DNA of 10,478 bases from Natronohydrobacter sp. GTDB taxonomy: Bacteria; Pseudomonadota; Alphaproteobacteria; Rhodobacterales; Rhodobacteraceae. Below the pieces are notes generated by a model that saw only the letters and a program-made list of their open reading frames with translations, was not told the origin of the DNA and did not search any database. The position numbers and the translations under genes are program-made. The stretch is taken from positions 1 through 10,478 of the forward strand of contig SKRP01000254.1 of NCBI GenBank assembly GCA_007118445.1. The letters run 5' to 3'. This document shows, in pieces, positions 1-5,811 of this stretch (positions within the stretch are counted from its first letter, which is position 1; each line of letters opens with the position of its first letter).

Positions 1-764
1 CGCTGGTCAATTACCTCGATGCCGGCAAAAGCGACGAGACCGGGCTTGCCGCCCCGCAGGAAGAGGTCGAGGCCTGGCTGGCTGCGCGCGATTTCGATCT
101 GTCCGAGCTGGATCAGCAGGGGGCGGACCCGGCTGCGCTGGTGGACGGGCAGGTCGAGCTGTCCTCAGAAGCCTCGCGGCTGCTGGCGCTGCAATGGGTG
201 CGTCAGTTTCAGGCCGACCGGCAGGCGCTGCCTGCGCTGCCCTTTCTGGATGCGCTGGCAGAGCTGGGGCCTGCCCCTGACTGGCTGGCGGACCGTTTTG
301 ACGTGCCGTTCGACCAGGTGCTGCGCCGCCTCGCGCTCTTGCCGTCGCAGACCATGGCCGGGCTGGGTCTGGCACCGCCGGGGCTGGTGATCTGCGACAA
401 TTCCGGCACGATCCTGTTCCGGCGCGGGTTGGACGGGTTCGCGCTGCCGCGCTTTGGCGGGGCCTGCCCGCTCTGGCCGCTCTATCAGGCGCTGCAGCGA
501 CCCTATGTGCGTCTCTACATGCCGCTGATCACTGCAGGTCGGCTGGGGCGGCGCTTTGCGAGCTATGCGATTGCGACCACCCATGCGCAGATGGGTTACG
601 GGATGCCGACCGCGCTCTGGGCGACGATGCTGATCCTCGCCGATGAAAGCAGCGAAACCGCGCCGGGTGCCGCGCCGCTGGTCGTGGGCTCAAGCTGCCG
701 GACCTGCCCGCAGATGGATTGCGCGGCGCGTCGGGAACCCTCGATCCTGATGACAGCTGGCTGA
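1..764 (+). CDS. Short-chain fatty acyl-CoA regulator family protein (ScfR/DUF2083 type), 3' part
   Basis: The gene enters from upstream. The first full codon is at base 3, and about 253 C-terminal residues are visible, ending in TGA at 762-764. The visible part begins with an acidic segment, then LADRFDVPFDQVLRRL, which resembles the end of the IrrE/ImmA-like segment found in these regulators. It continues with ICDNSGTILFRR, a conserved-looking FGGACPLW motif, and a C-terminal Cys cluster CRTCPQMDC (C-x2-C-x4-C). This layout fits the XRE-type regulators that carry DUF2083, such as PccR and RamB, which control short-chain acyl-CoA metabolism (family knowledge). The N-terminal HTH expected for this family lies outside the window. 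The ligand is unknown; acetyl- or propionyl-CoA is only a family-based guess. A separate promoter lies in the gap before the next gene, so co-transcription with the two-component genes is not needed. The family call is from motif recognition, not a search. Confidence 0.8.
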   Translation, partial: LVNYLDAGKSDETGLAAPQEEVEAWLAARDFDLSELDQQGADPAALVDGQVELSSEASRLLALQWVRQFQADRQALPALPFLDALAELGPAPDWLADRFDVPFDQVLRRLALLPSQTMAGLGLAPPGLVICDNSGTILFRRGLDGFALPRFGGACPLWPLYQALQRPYVRLYMPLITAGRLGRRFASYAIATTHAQMGYGMPTALWATMLILADESSETAPGAAPLVVGSSCRTCPQMDCAARREPSILMTAG

Positions 765-772
765 AAGGCACT

Positions 773-800
773 TTGACAGGCGGGCGCGAAGTCGTTTAAT
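773..800 (+). promoter_or_regulatory. Predicted sigma70-type promoter for the two-component operon
   Basis: A perfect -35 hexamer TTGACA (773-778) is followed after 16 bases by TTTAAT (795-800), five of six matches to the -10 consensus. The first transcribed base would fall near 807, exactly where a long inverted repeat begins. The promoter sits just after the stop of the ScfR-type gene and would give a leader of about 110 bases before the response regulator. The call is from pattern alone; no transcription start is known. Confidence 0.55.
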
Positions 801-806
801 GATTTC

Positions 807-842
807 TTGCAGGATGGCGGGAGGAACAGGACCATCCTGCAA
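807..842 (+). repeat. Perfect 11-bp inverted repeat, leader hairpin 1
   Basis: The arms TTGCAGGATGG (807-817) and CCATCCTGCAA (832-842) are perfectly complementary and enclose a 14-base purine-rich loop containing GGGAGGAACAGGA. It lies at the predicted transcript start. No T-run follows, so it does not look like a classical intrinsic terminator. It could be a 5' stem-loop of the mRNA, a DNA operator for a dimeric protein, or both. Confidence 0.6.
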
Positions 843-845
843 CCC

Positions 846-899
846 GATCGGGGTGCGCCCATTGACGCGCGGCGTCGACAGAGTTCGCGCGCCCCGATC
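846..899 (+). promoter_or_regulatory. Leader hairpin 2: 13-bp stem with nested hairpin
   Basis: The left arm GATCGGGGTGCGC (846-858) pairs with GCGCGCCCCGATC (887-899) over 13 bases, with a single T/G position (854 with 891) that would be a G-U wobble in RNA. The wobble favours an RNA structure over a DNA operator. Inside it, GACGC (864-868) and GCGTC (872-876) form a smaller hairpin. The structure ends a few bases before the ribosome binding site of the response regulator. It matches no riboswitch family that I recognise. Confidence 0.5.
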
Positions 900-910
900 C
901 CCGCAGGGGA
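898..910 (+). promoter_or_regulatory. Small hairpin covering the response-regulator Shine-Dalgarno
   Basis: TCCCC (898-902) can pair with GGGGA (906-910) around a GCA loop. This would mask part of the GGGGAGGAG ribosome binding stretch (906-914) used by the response regulator. It shares bases 898-899 with the base of leader hairpin 2, so the two stems compete for their edge pairs. That arrangement would suit translational control, but no function is demonstrated. Confidence 0.35.
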
Positions 911-915
911 GGAGA

Positions 916-1293
916 ATGGCTGCGATGCAAAAGCGCGTGCTGGTGATCGAGGATGAGCCGAATATCTCCGAGGCCCTGCGCTTCATCCTGACCCGCGAGG
1001 GATGGCGTGTCGATGTCTCTGCCGACGGGCGCGCCATGCTGACGGCCCTGCAGGCGGACCCGCCCGATCTGCTGATCCTTGATGTGATGCTGCCGGGGCT
1101 GAGCGGTTTCGAGATCCTGCAATCGCTGCGCGATGGCGCGGAAACACGCGAATTACCTGTGCTGATGCTGACGGCGAAAGGCCAGGGCGCGGACCGCGCA
1201 CAGGCCGAACGGCTGGGGGTCACGCGCTTCATGACCAAGCCTTTCGCCAATGCCGAGGTGATCGCGGCCGTGCGCGAGATGACCGGGTCATGA
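916..1293 (+). CDS. Single-domain response regulator (receiver only)
   Basis: A 125-residue CheY-like receiver with no output domain. Visible signature residues are the acidic pair E12/D13 in the VLVIEDEP strand, the phospho-acceptor D56 in LLILDVMLPG, the switch Thr T86 in MLTAKG, and K108 in the TKPF motif. The likely phosphodonor is the histidine kinase encoded two genes downstream. With no DNA-binding domain it must act through protein contact or as a phosphorelay intermediate (inference). The start is uncertain. ATG 916 has GGAGG (908-912) only three bases away. ATG 925, giving MQKRVLVIEDE and 122 residues, has GGAG (911-914) ten bases away. Upstream in-frame starts are rejected because they would translate the folded leader. 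The stop overlaps the next gene's start (ATGA at 1290-1293), indicating translational coupling. Confidence 0.9.
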   Translation: MAAMQKRVLVIEDEPNISEALRFILTREGWRVDVSADGRAMLTALQADPPDLLILDVMLPGLSGFEILQSLRDGAETRELPVLMLTAKGQGADRAQAERLGVTRFMTKPFANAEVIAAVREMTGS

Positions 1294-1577
1294 GCCGCCC
1301 GCCGCGCCCGCAATTCCTGGCCCGCGACAGCTACCGGATGCGCCGCCTGATGGATGCCGCGAAGTTTCTGCCGCTATTCGGCTTTGTGCTGCTGCTGCTG
1401 CCGTTGATGCGCCACAGCCCCGATGTCGAGGCCCCGCCAACGGCCAGCGAAATGGTCTATCTGTTTCTGGTCTGGTTCGGTCTGATCCTGCTGGCTTTGC
1501 TGATGTCACTGGGCCTGCGTCGCGTGTTGTCCGCCCCGCCGCAGAAAAGCGATCCCTCTCCGCTGTCGGAGGATTGA
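1290..1577 (+). CDS. Small two-helix membrane protein of unknown function
   Basis: A 95-residue protein that I do not recognise as a named family. It has a basic N-terminus (about residues 1-25, rich in Arg, with FLARDSYRMRRL), a first hydrophobic helix at about 25-40, a short polar loop (about 41-54), a second helix at about 55-77, and a hydrophilic tail ending in acidic residues. By the positive-inside rule both ends would be cytoplasmic. The start codon overlaps the response regulator stop, and the kinase start follows six bases after its stop. The kinase ribosome binding site (GGAGG, 1568-1572) lies inside its last codons. This tight coupling between receiver and kinase genes suggests a role as an accessory subunit of the membrane sensor, possibly like the small partner proteins of some solute symporters (inference only). 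Confidence 0.85.
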   Translation: MSRPPRPQFLARDSYRMRRLMDAAKFLPLFGFVLLLLPLMRHSPDVEAPPTASEMVYLFLVWFGLILLALLMSLGLRRVLSAPPQKSDPSPLSED

Positions 1578-1583
1578 GCACAG

Positions 1584-4313
1584 ATGTCCTTCAACATGCT
1601 CGTCCTGACCTGCCTGGCCTATGTGATCCTGCTCTTTGCCGTGGCCTCGGCGGCAGAACGCGCCGCGACGGCAGGCCGGGCAGGCTGGTTGCGCTCGCCG
1701 ATGATCTACACGCTGTCGCTGTCGGTCTATTGCACGGCCTGGACGTTTTACGGGGCCGTGGGCTACGCGGCGCGCTCGGGGCTGGAATTCATGACCATCT
1801 ATCTGGGCCCGACGCTGGTTTTCGTGGGCTGGTGGGTGCTGCTGCGCAAGCTGGTGCGGATCGGGCGGGAAAACCGGGTGACATCCATCGCGGACATGAT
1901 CTCGGCGCGCTATGGCAAATCCAACCTGCTGGGCGTGATCGTGACGCTGATGTGCGTCGCCGCCGGAACACCCTATATCGCGCTGCAACTGCAATCCATC
2001 TCGCTGTCCTTCACAGTATTCGTGCTTGACCCCAGCGAGGTCGGCCTGACCGCTGACCCTGCACTGATTGCCTTCTGGGTGGCGATTGGTCTGGCGTTCT
2101 TCACCATCGTTTTCGGCACGCGCACGCTCGATGCCAATGAACAGCATCCCGGCGTCGTAACCGCCATCGCGGTCGAGGCTGTGGTCAAGCTGCTGGCGCT
2201 GATCGCTGTGGGTATCTTTGTCGTCTGGTTCGTGGCCACAGGCCCGGCAGATATCCTGGCCCGGATCGATGCGCAGGCCCTGCCGCAATGGACCATCCAG
2301 CCCGGACGCTGGACCGGGCTGATTCTGCTGTCGGCGATTGCCATCATCTGCCTGCCGCGCATGTTTCAGGTCACTGTGGTCGAGAATACCGAGGATAAGC
2401 ATCTGGCAACGGCCAGCTGGGCCTTTCCGCTCTATCTGTTCCTGATCAGCCTGTTCGTGCTGCCGATTGCCGTGATCGGCATGGAACTGATGCCTGCGGG
2501 CAGCAACCCGGACATGTTCGTGCTCACCCTGCCGCTCTATCTGGGGCAGGACGGGCTGGCGCTGCTGTCTTTCCTTGGCGGATTCTCGGCGGCGACATCC
2601 ATGGTGATCGTGGCCTCGCTGGCGCTGGCCACGATGGTATCGAACCATATCGTTGTGCCGCTCTGGCTGCGGGTGCGGGCGGCGCGCAATCTCGATTCGG
2701 GGGATATGCGGCTGCTGGTCCTGTCGGTGCGGCGGCTGTCGATCTCGCTCGTGCTGGTGCTGGGCTATCTCTATTACGTTGTGACCGGTGGCTCCGAGGC
2801 GCTGGCGGCGATCGGGCTGATTGCCTTTGTGGGCGTGGCGCAGATGCTGCCTGCGCTTCTGGGCGCGCTGTTCTGGCGCGGGGCCAGCCGCACTGGGGCG
2901 GCGCTGGGGCTGGTCACGGGAATGGTGCTGTGGTTCTACACCTTGTTCCTGCCCAGCTTCGGCCCCGGTGTGTTCCTGTCGGCGCAGGTCATGGAGGCCG
3001 GCCCCTTCGGTCTGGCCTGGCTGCGCCCCTACAGCCTGTTCGGGCTGACCACCCTGGACCCGCTCTTGCACGCGCTGTTCTGGTCGCTGCTGCTGAATGT
3101 GCTGGTCTTCTGCATCGGGTCGTTCCTCAGCTTCCCCAGCCCGATGGAGCGCGTGCAGAGCGCGCTTTTCGTCAATATCTATGACCGCACTGGCCCGGCG
3201 CGTAGCTGGACGCGCCCTGTGGCCGAGGCCGAAGATCTGTTGCCCATCGCCCAGCGCATTCTGGGCGTCAGCGAAGGACAGAATTTCTTTCGCGCACAGG
3301 CGGATCTGCAAGGCAAACAGGGGTTTCTGCCTGATATCACGCCGGAATTTCTGGAGGCGCTGGAATTGAAACTCTCGGGTTCTGTCGGCGCTGCGACCGC
3401 CCATGCGATGCTGGCGCAAAGCGTGGGCACGGCAGTCGTCTCGGTCGAGGATCTGATGGCCGTGGCCTCGGAAACCGCGCAGATCATGGAATATTCCGCT
3501 CAGCTGGAAGCAAAATCCGAAGAGCTGTCGCGCACCGCCCGCAAGCTGCGCGAGGCCAATGAGATGCTGCAGAAGCTTTCGGTGCAGAAAGATGCGTTTC
3601 TCAGCCAGATCAGCCATGAATTGCGCACGCCCATGACCTCGATCCGGGCCTTTTCCGAGATCATGATGGACACAGACGCCATGTCGCCCGAGGAGCGCAC
3701 GCATTTCGCCCAGATCATTCACGACGAATCGATCCGGCTGACGCGGCTTCTGGATGATCTGCTGGATCTGAGCGTGCTGGAACATGGGCAGGTGCAGCTC
3801 AATATCAGCACAGTGCAGCTGCGCGAGCTGCTCGACAAGGCGATCCGCTCGTCGGAATCGGTGCAGGCGGATCGCAAGTTCCGGATATTGCGCAACCGCG
3901 ATCCCGAAGATATCGAGGTCACGACCGATGCCGGGCGCCTGACCCAGGTTTTCATCAATATCCTGTCCAATGCCCGCAAATACTGCATCACCGATGATCC
4001 GCAGATGCAGATCAAGGTGCGCGAGCGCAAGGGCATGGTCGAGGTTGATTTCATCGATAATGGCGCAGGCATCCCGCGTGACAAGCAGGCGCTGATCTTC
4101 GAGAAATTCTCGCGGCTGACCGATGAGATGCAGGCCGGGGGCGCAGGGCTGGGATTGGCGATCTGCCGCGAGATCATGCATAATCTGGGCGGCGATATCG
4201 CCTATGTGCCGGGGCAGGGCGGGGCCGCATTCCGCGTCAGTTTCCCGCGCGTGCTGGCCCCGCGCGCGCCTGCGCAGAAATCGGCAGAAACCGTGTCGGA
4301 AGCTGCGCAATAA
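1584..4313 (+). CDS. Sensor histidine kinase with sodium:solute symporter-like membrane domain
   Basis: A 909-residue protein. About residues 1-520 form a polytopic SSS/SLC5-like domain, with typical segments such as SLSVYCTAWTFYGAVGYAAR, ADMISARYGKS and GGFSAATSMVIVASLALATM. A linker of roughly 110 residues follows, where related kinases carry a STAC-type domain. A predicted coiled coil (about 630-672) leads to the phospho-acceptor box SQISHELRTP with H678. ATP-binding motifs follow: N box with N796 in NILSNARKY, G1 with D825 in DNGAGI, and G2 GGAGLGLAI. No PAS domain or fused receiver is seen. The architecture resembles CbrA-like kinases, in which transport or binding of a solute is coupled to signalling (family knowledge). 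The probable partner is the receiver encoded upstream in the same operon. The solute is unknown; acetate or another short carboxylate is plausible only because an ScfR-type regulator gene is next door. Confidence 0.93.
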   Translation: MSFNMLVLTCLAYVILLFAVASAAERAATAGRAGWLRSPMIYTLSLSVYCTAWTFYGAVGYAARSGLEFMTIYLGPTLVFVGWWVLLRKLVRIGRENRVTSIADMISARYGKSNLLGVIVTLMCVAAGTPYIALQLQSISLSFTVFVLDPSEVGLTADPALIAFWVAIGLAFFTIVFGTRTLDANEQHPGVVTAIAVEAVVKLLALIAVGIFVVWFVATGPADILARIDAQALPQWTIQPGRWTGLILLSAIAIICLPRMFQVTVVENTEDKHLATASWAFPLYLFLISLFVLPIAVIGMELMPAGSNPDMFVLTLPLYLGQDGLALLSFLGGFSAATSMVIVASLALATMVSNHIVVPLWLRVRAARNLDSGDMRLLVLSVRRLSISLVLVLGYLYYVVTGGSEALAAIGLIAFVGVAQMLPALLGALFWRGASRTGAALGLVTGMVLWFYTLFLPSFGPGVFLSAQVMEAGPFGLAWLRPYSLFGLTTLDPLLHALFWSLLLNVLVFCIGSFLSFPSPMERVQSALFVNIYDRTGPARSWTRPVAEAEDLLPIAQRILGVSEGQNFFRAQADLQGKQGFLPDITPEFLEALELKLSGSVGAATAHAMLAQSVGTAVVSVEDLMAVASETAQIMEYSAQLEAKSEELSRTARKLREANEMLQKLSVQKDAFLSQISHELRTPMTSIRAFSEIMMDTDAMSPEERTHFAQIIHDESIRLTRLLDDLLDLSVLEHGQVQLNISTVQLRELLDKAIRSSESVQADRKFRILRNRDPEDIEVTTDAGRLTQVFINILSNARKYCITDDPQMQIKVRERKGMVEVDFIDNGAGIPRDKQALIFEKFSRLTDEMQAGGAGLGLAICREIMHNLGGDIAYVPGQGGAAFRVSFPRVLAPRAPAQKSAETVSEAAQ

Positions 4314-4321
4314 GCAGCTTC
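4299..4321 (+). terminator. Hairpin over the kinase stop codon, possible transcript end
   Basis: GAAGCTGC (4299-4306) and GCAGCTTC (4314-4321) form a perfect 8-bp stem. The 7-base loop GCAATAA contains the TAA stop of the kinase gene (4311-4313). No T-run follows directly; the nearest is a run of five T at 4347-4351. It may stabilise or end the operon transcript, but a classical intrinsic terminator is not shown. Confidence 0.35.
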
Positions 4322-4346
4322 TGCCCGGATTTGCGGCATCAGTCAG

Positions 4347-4387
4347 TTTTTGCCCCGGATAAAAATTTTACTAATTGATAAAAAAAC
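4347..4387 (+). promoter_or_regulatory. AT-rich probable promoter region of preTA
   Basis: This is the most AT-rich stretch in the window (about 4359-4387 is nearly all A/T in a GC-rich genome). It lies about 55-90 bases upstream of the preT start and after the kinase gene. A promoter is likely here, but no -35/-10 pair with good spacing can be chosen with confidence. No recognisable RutR box was found in this gap. Confidence 0.35.
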
Positions 4388-4402
4388 GCAGCCGTGGTTT
4401 GC

Positions 4403-4423
4403 TGACTGCACAAGAGCCAGTCA
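4403..4423 (+). repeat. Inverted repeat TGACTG/CAGTCA in the preT leader
   Basis: TGACTG (4403-4408) and CAGTCA (4418-4423) are perfect inverted arms separated by nine bases. They lie immediately upstream of the preT ribosome binding site (AGAAGG, 4426-4431). A third copy, CAGTCA, is at 4340-4345. It could be an operator or a small mRNA hairpin. The left half of the RutR box elsewhere in the window also contains TGACTG, but the spacing here does not match a RutR box. Confidence 0.3.
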
Positions 4424-4439
4424 CAAGAAGGCCAGCCAG

Positions 4440-5783
4440 ATGTCCAACAGTCCCACCACACCCGGAATCGTCGCAAACCGGCTTCGCGCCGAAGATTACG
4501 CGCGCCATTTCGATGATCTGTATCCTGATTACGATCCGCATGAAGCCATGGTCGCGGCGGATCGCTGCTATTTCTGCCATGATGCGCCCTGTATCACGTC
4601 CTGCCCGACGGAAATCGATATTCCGCTGTTCATCCGCCAGATTCAGGCAGGCCAGCCCGAAGCGGCGGGCAAGACGATCTTCAATCAGAATATTCTGGGC
4701 GGCATGTGCGCACGGGTCTGCCCCACCGAGACGCTTTGCGAAGGCGCTTGCGTGCGCGAGGCCGCCGAGGGCAAGCCGGTCGAGATCGGCCGTTTGCAGC
4801 GCTATGCGACCGACCGGCTGATGGCGCGCAATGCCCATCCCTTCACCCGCGCCGCCCCGACCGGCAAGCATGTGGCGGTGGTGGGGGCCGGGCCCGCAGG
4901 TCTGGCCTGCGCCCACAGGCTGGCGCTGCATGGCCATGATGTGACGATCTATGAGGCGCGCGAAAAACCTGGCGGGCTGAATGAATACGGGATCGCCGCC
5001 TACAAGACCGCGCATGATTTCGCCCGCGCGGAAGTCGATTGGCTGATGCAGATCGGCGGTATCACGCTGCAACTCGGCTGGAAGCTGGGGGTCGATGGCA
5101 CGCTTGCGGATCTGCGGGCCGGCCATGACGCTGTGTTCCTCGGGATCGGGCTTGCGGCTGTGAATGCGCTGGGCGTCGCGGGCGAGGCGTTGCAGGGCAC
5201 GCGCGATGCGGTCGATTTCATTGCCGAGTTGCGCCAGACCGGGGATCTGTCCACGCTGCCTGTCGGGCGGCATGTGGTGGTGATCGGGGGCGGCATGACG
5301 GCGGTGGATGCCTCGGTGCAGTCGCGGCTGCTGGGGGCGGAACATGTGACGATGGTGTATCGGCGCGGGCGCGAGCATATGGCGGCCTCGGATCATGAAC
5401 TGGGCCATGCGGCCAATGCGGGGGTGAAGATCATCACCAATGCGATGCCGGTGGCAATTCATGCCAATGGTGCGCTGCGCGAGGTCGAATTCGCCTATAC
5501 CCATCAGGGGCCGACCGGGTTGGAGCCGACCGGCGAGACCTTCCGGCTGCGCGCGGATCAGCTGTTCAAGGCCATCGGACAGAAGCTCGAGGGCGTGCCG
5601 GAGGGCGTGACGCTGGACGGGCGCAAGCTGGCGGCAGGGGCGGACGGGCGCACGGCGCTGGCCGGGGTCTGGGCCGGGGGCGATTGCACGGGCGGGGGTG
5701 AGGATCTGACTGTGACGGCGGTCGCGCAGGGCCGCGATGCCGCCGAGAACATCCACGCAAGCTTGACGGGGGCAGGTGCGTGA
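4440..5783 (+). CDS. preT: NAD-dependent dihydropyrimidine dehydrogenase, PreT subunit
   Basis: A 447-residue Fe-S flavoprotein that accepts electrons from NAD(P)H and passes them to PreA, for reduction of uracil and thymine to the dihydro forms. The N-terminal Fe-S region has C43, C46, C51, C55, C90, C94, C100 and C104, plus Q120. This spacing equals that of the cluster region of mammalian dihydropyrimidine dehydrogenase, where one cluster uses a Gln ligand (from memory). Dinucleotide folds follow: GAGPAGLACA (149-158) for FAD, VVIGGGMTAVD (280-290) for NAD(P)H, and the C-terminal WAGGDCTGGGEDL (411-423) closing the FAD site. The chosen ATG has AGAAGG eight bases upstream. A longer in-frame ATG at 4350 would translate the AT-rich promoter region and was rejected. 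preA follows after 28 bases, as in other preTA operons. The stop codon lies inside a palindromic repeat. A small glutamate synthase-like oxidoreductase is the main alternative, but preA next door decides it. Confidence 0.93.
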   Translation: MSNSPTTPGIVANRLRAEDYARHFDDLYPDYDPHEAMVAADRCYFCHDAPCITSCPTEIDIPLFIRQIQAGQPEAAGKTIFNQNILGGMCARVCPTETLCEGACVREAAEGKPVEIGRLQRYATDRLMARNAHPFTRAAPTGKHVAVVGAGPAGLACAHRLALHGHDVTIYEAREKPGGLNEYGIAAYKTAHDFARAEVDWLMQIGGITLQLGWKLGVDGTLADLRAGHDAVFLGIGLAAVNALGVAGEALQGTRDAVDFIAELRQTGDLSTLPVGRHVVVIGGGMTAVDASVQSRLLGAEHVTMVYRRGREHMAASDHELGHAANAGVKIITNAMPVAIHANGALREVEFAYTHQGPTGLEPTGETFRLRADQLFKAIGQKLEGVPEGVTLDGRKLAAGADGRTALAGVWAGGDCTGGGEDLTVTAVAQGRDAAENIHASLTGAGA

Positions 5784-5795
5784 CAAGCACGCACC
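5775..5795 (+). repeat. Palindromic repeat, copy 1, between preT and preA
   Basis: GGTGCGTG (5775-5782) and CACGCACC (5788-5795) form a perfect 8-bp stem around the loop ACAAG, followed by CTACG and then the preA ribosome binding site. The preT stop TGA (5781-5783) is inside it. A second copy with the same arms is at 9155-9176. The element looks like a REP-like intergenic palindrome that may act as an intercistronic mRNA hairpin. Confidence 0.65.
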
Positions 5796-5811
5796 CTACG
5801 GAGGACGCAAA

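Noticed and set aside
4..10. TGGTCAA near the left edge as a RutR half site
   Set aside because: It lies inside a coding region and has no partner half at the right spacing.
807..842. A PccR-type binding site (repeated TTTGCAAA as I recall it)
   Set aside because: The arms share only TTGCA with that motif and lack its direct or palindromic TTTGCAAA units.
832..860. Leader hairpin 1 as an intrinsic terminator of the ScfR-type gene
   Set aside because: No T-run follows the stem; the next bases are CCCGATCGGGG. The position at a predicted transcription start argues for a leader element.
799..915. An extended N-terminus for the response regulator from ATG 799
   Set aside because: The extension overlaps the -10 element and both leader hairpins and adds residues not seen in receiver domains.
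1506..4310. A 934-codon open frame on the minus strand, antisense to the kinase
   Set aside because: Its translation is rich in His, Gln, Arg and Asp repeats with no recognisable domain, as expected from the mirror of GC-rich third-position codons. The sense strand encodes a complete, recognisable kinase.
4350..4439. An extended N-terminus for PreT from ATG 4350
   Set aside because: It would translate the AT-rich promoter-like region and the inverted repeat. ATG 4440 has a good ribosome binding site and gives the usual family start.
4371..5786. A 471-codon minus-strand frame over preT
   Set aside because: Low-complexity Arg/His/Pro-rich translation with no motif; the plus strand carries all Fe-S and nucleotide-binding motifs of PreT.
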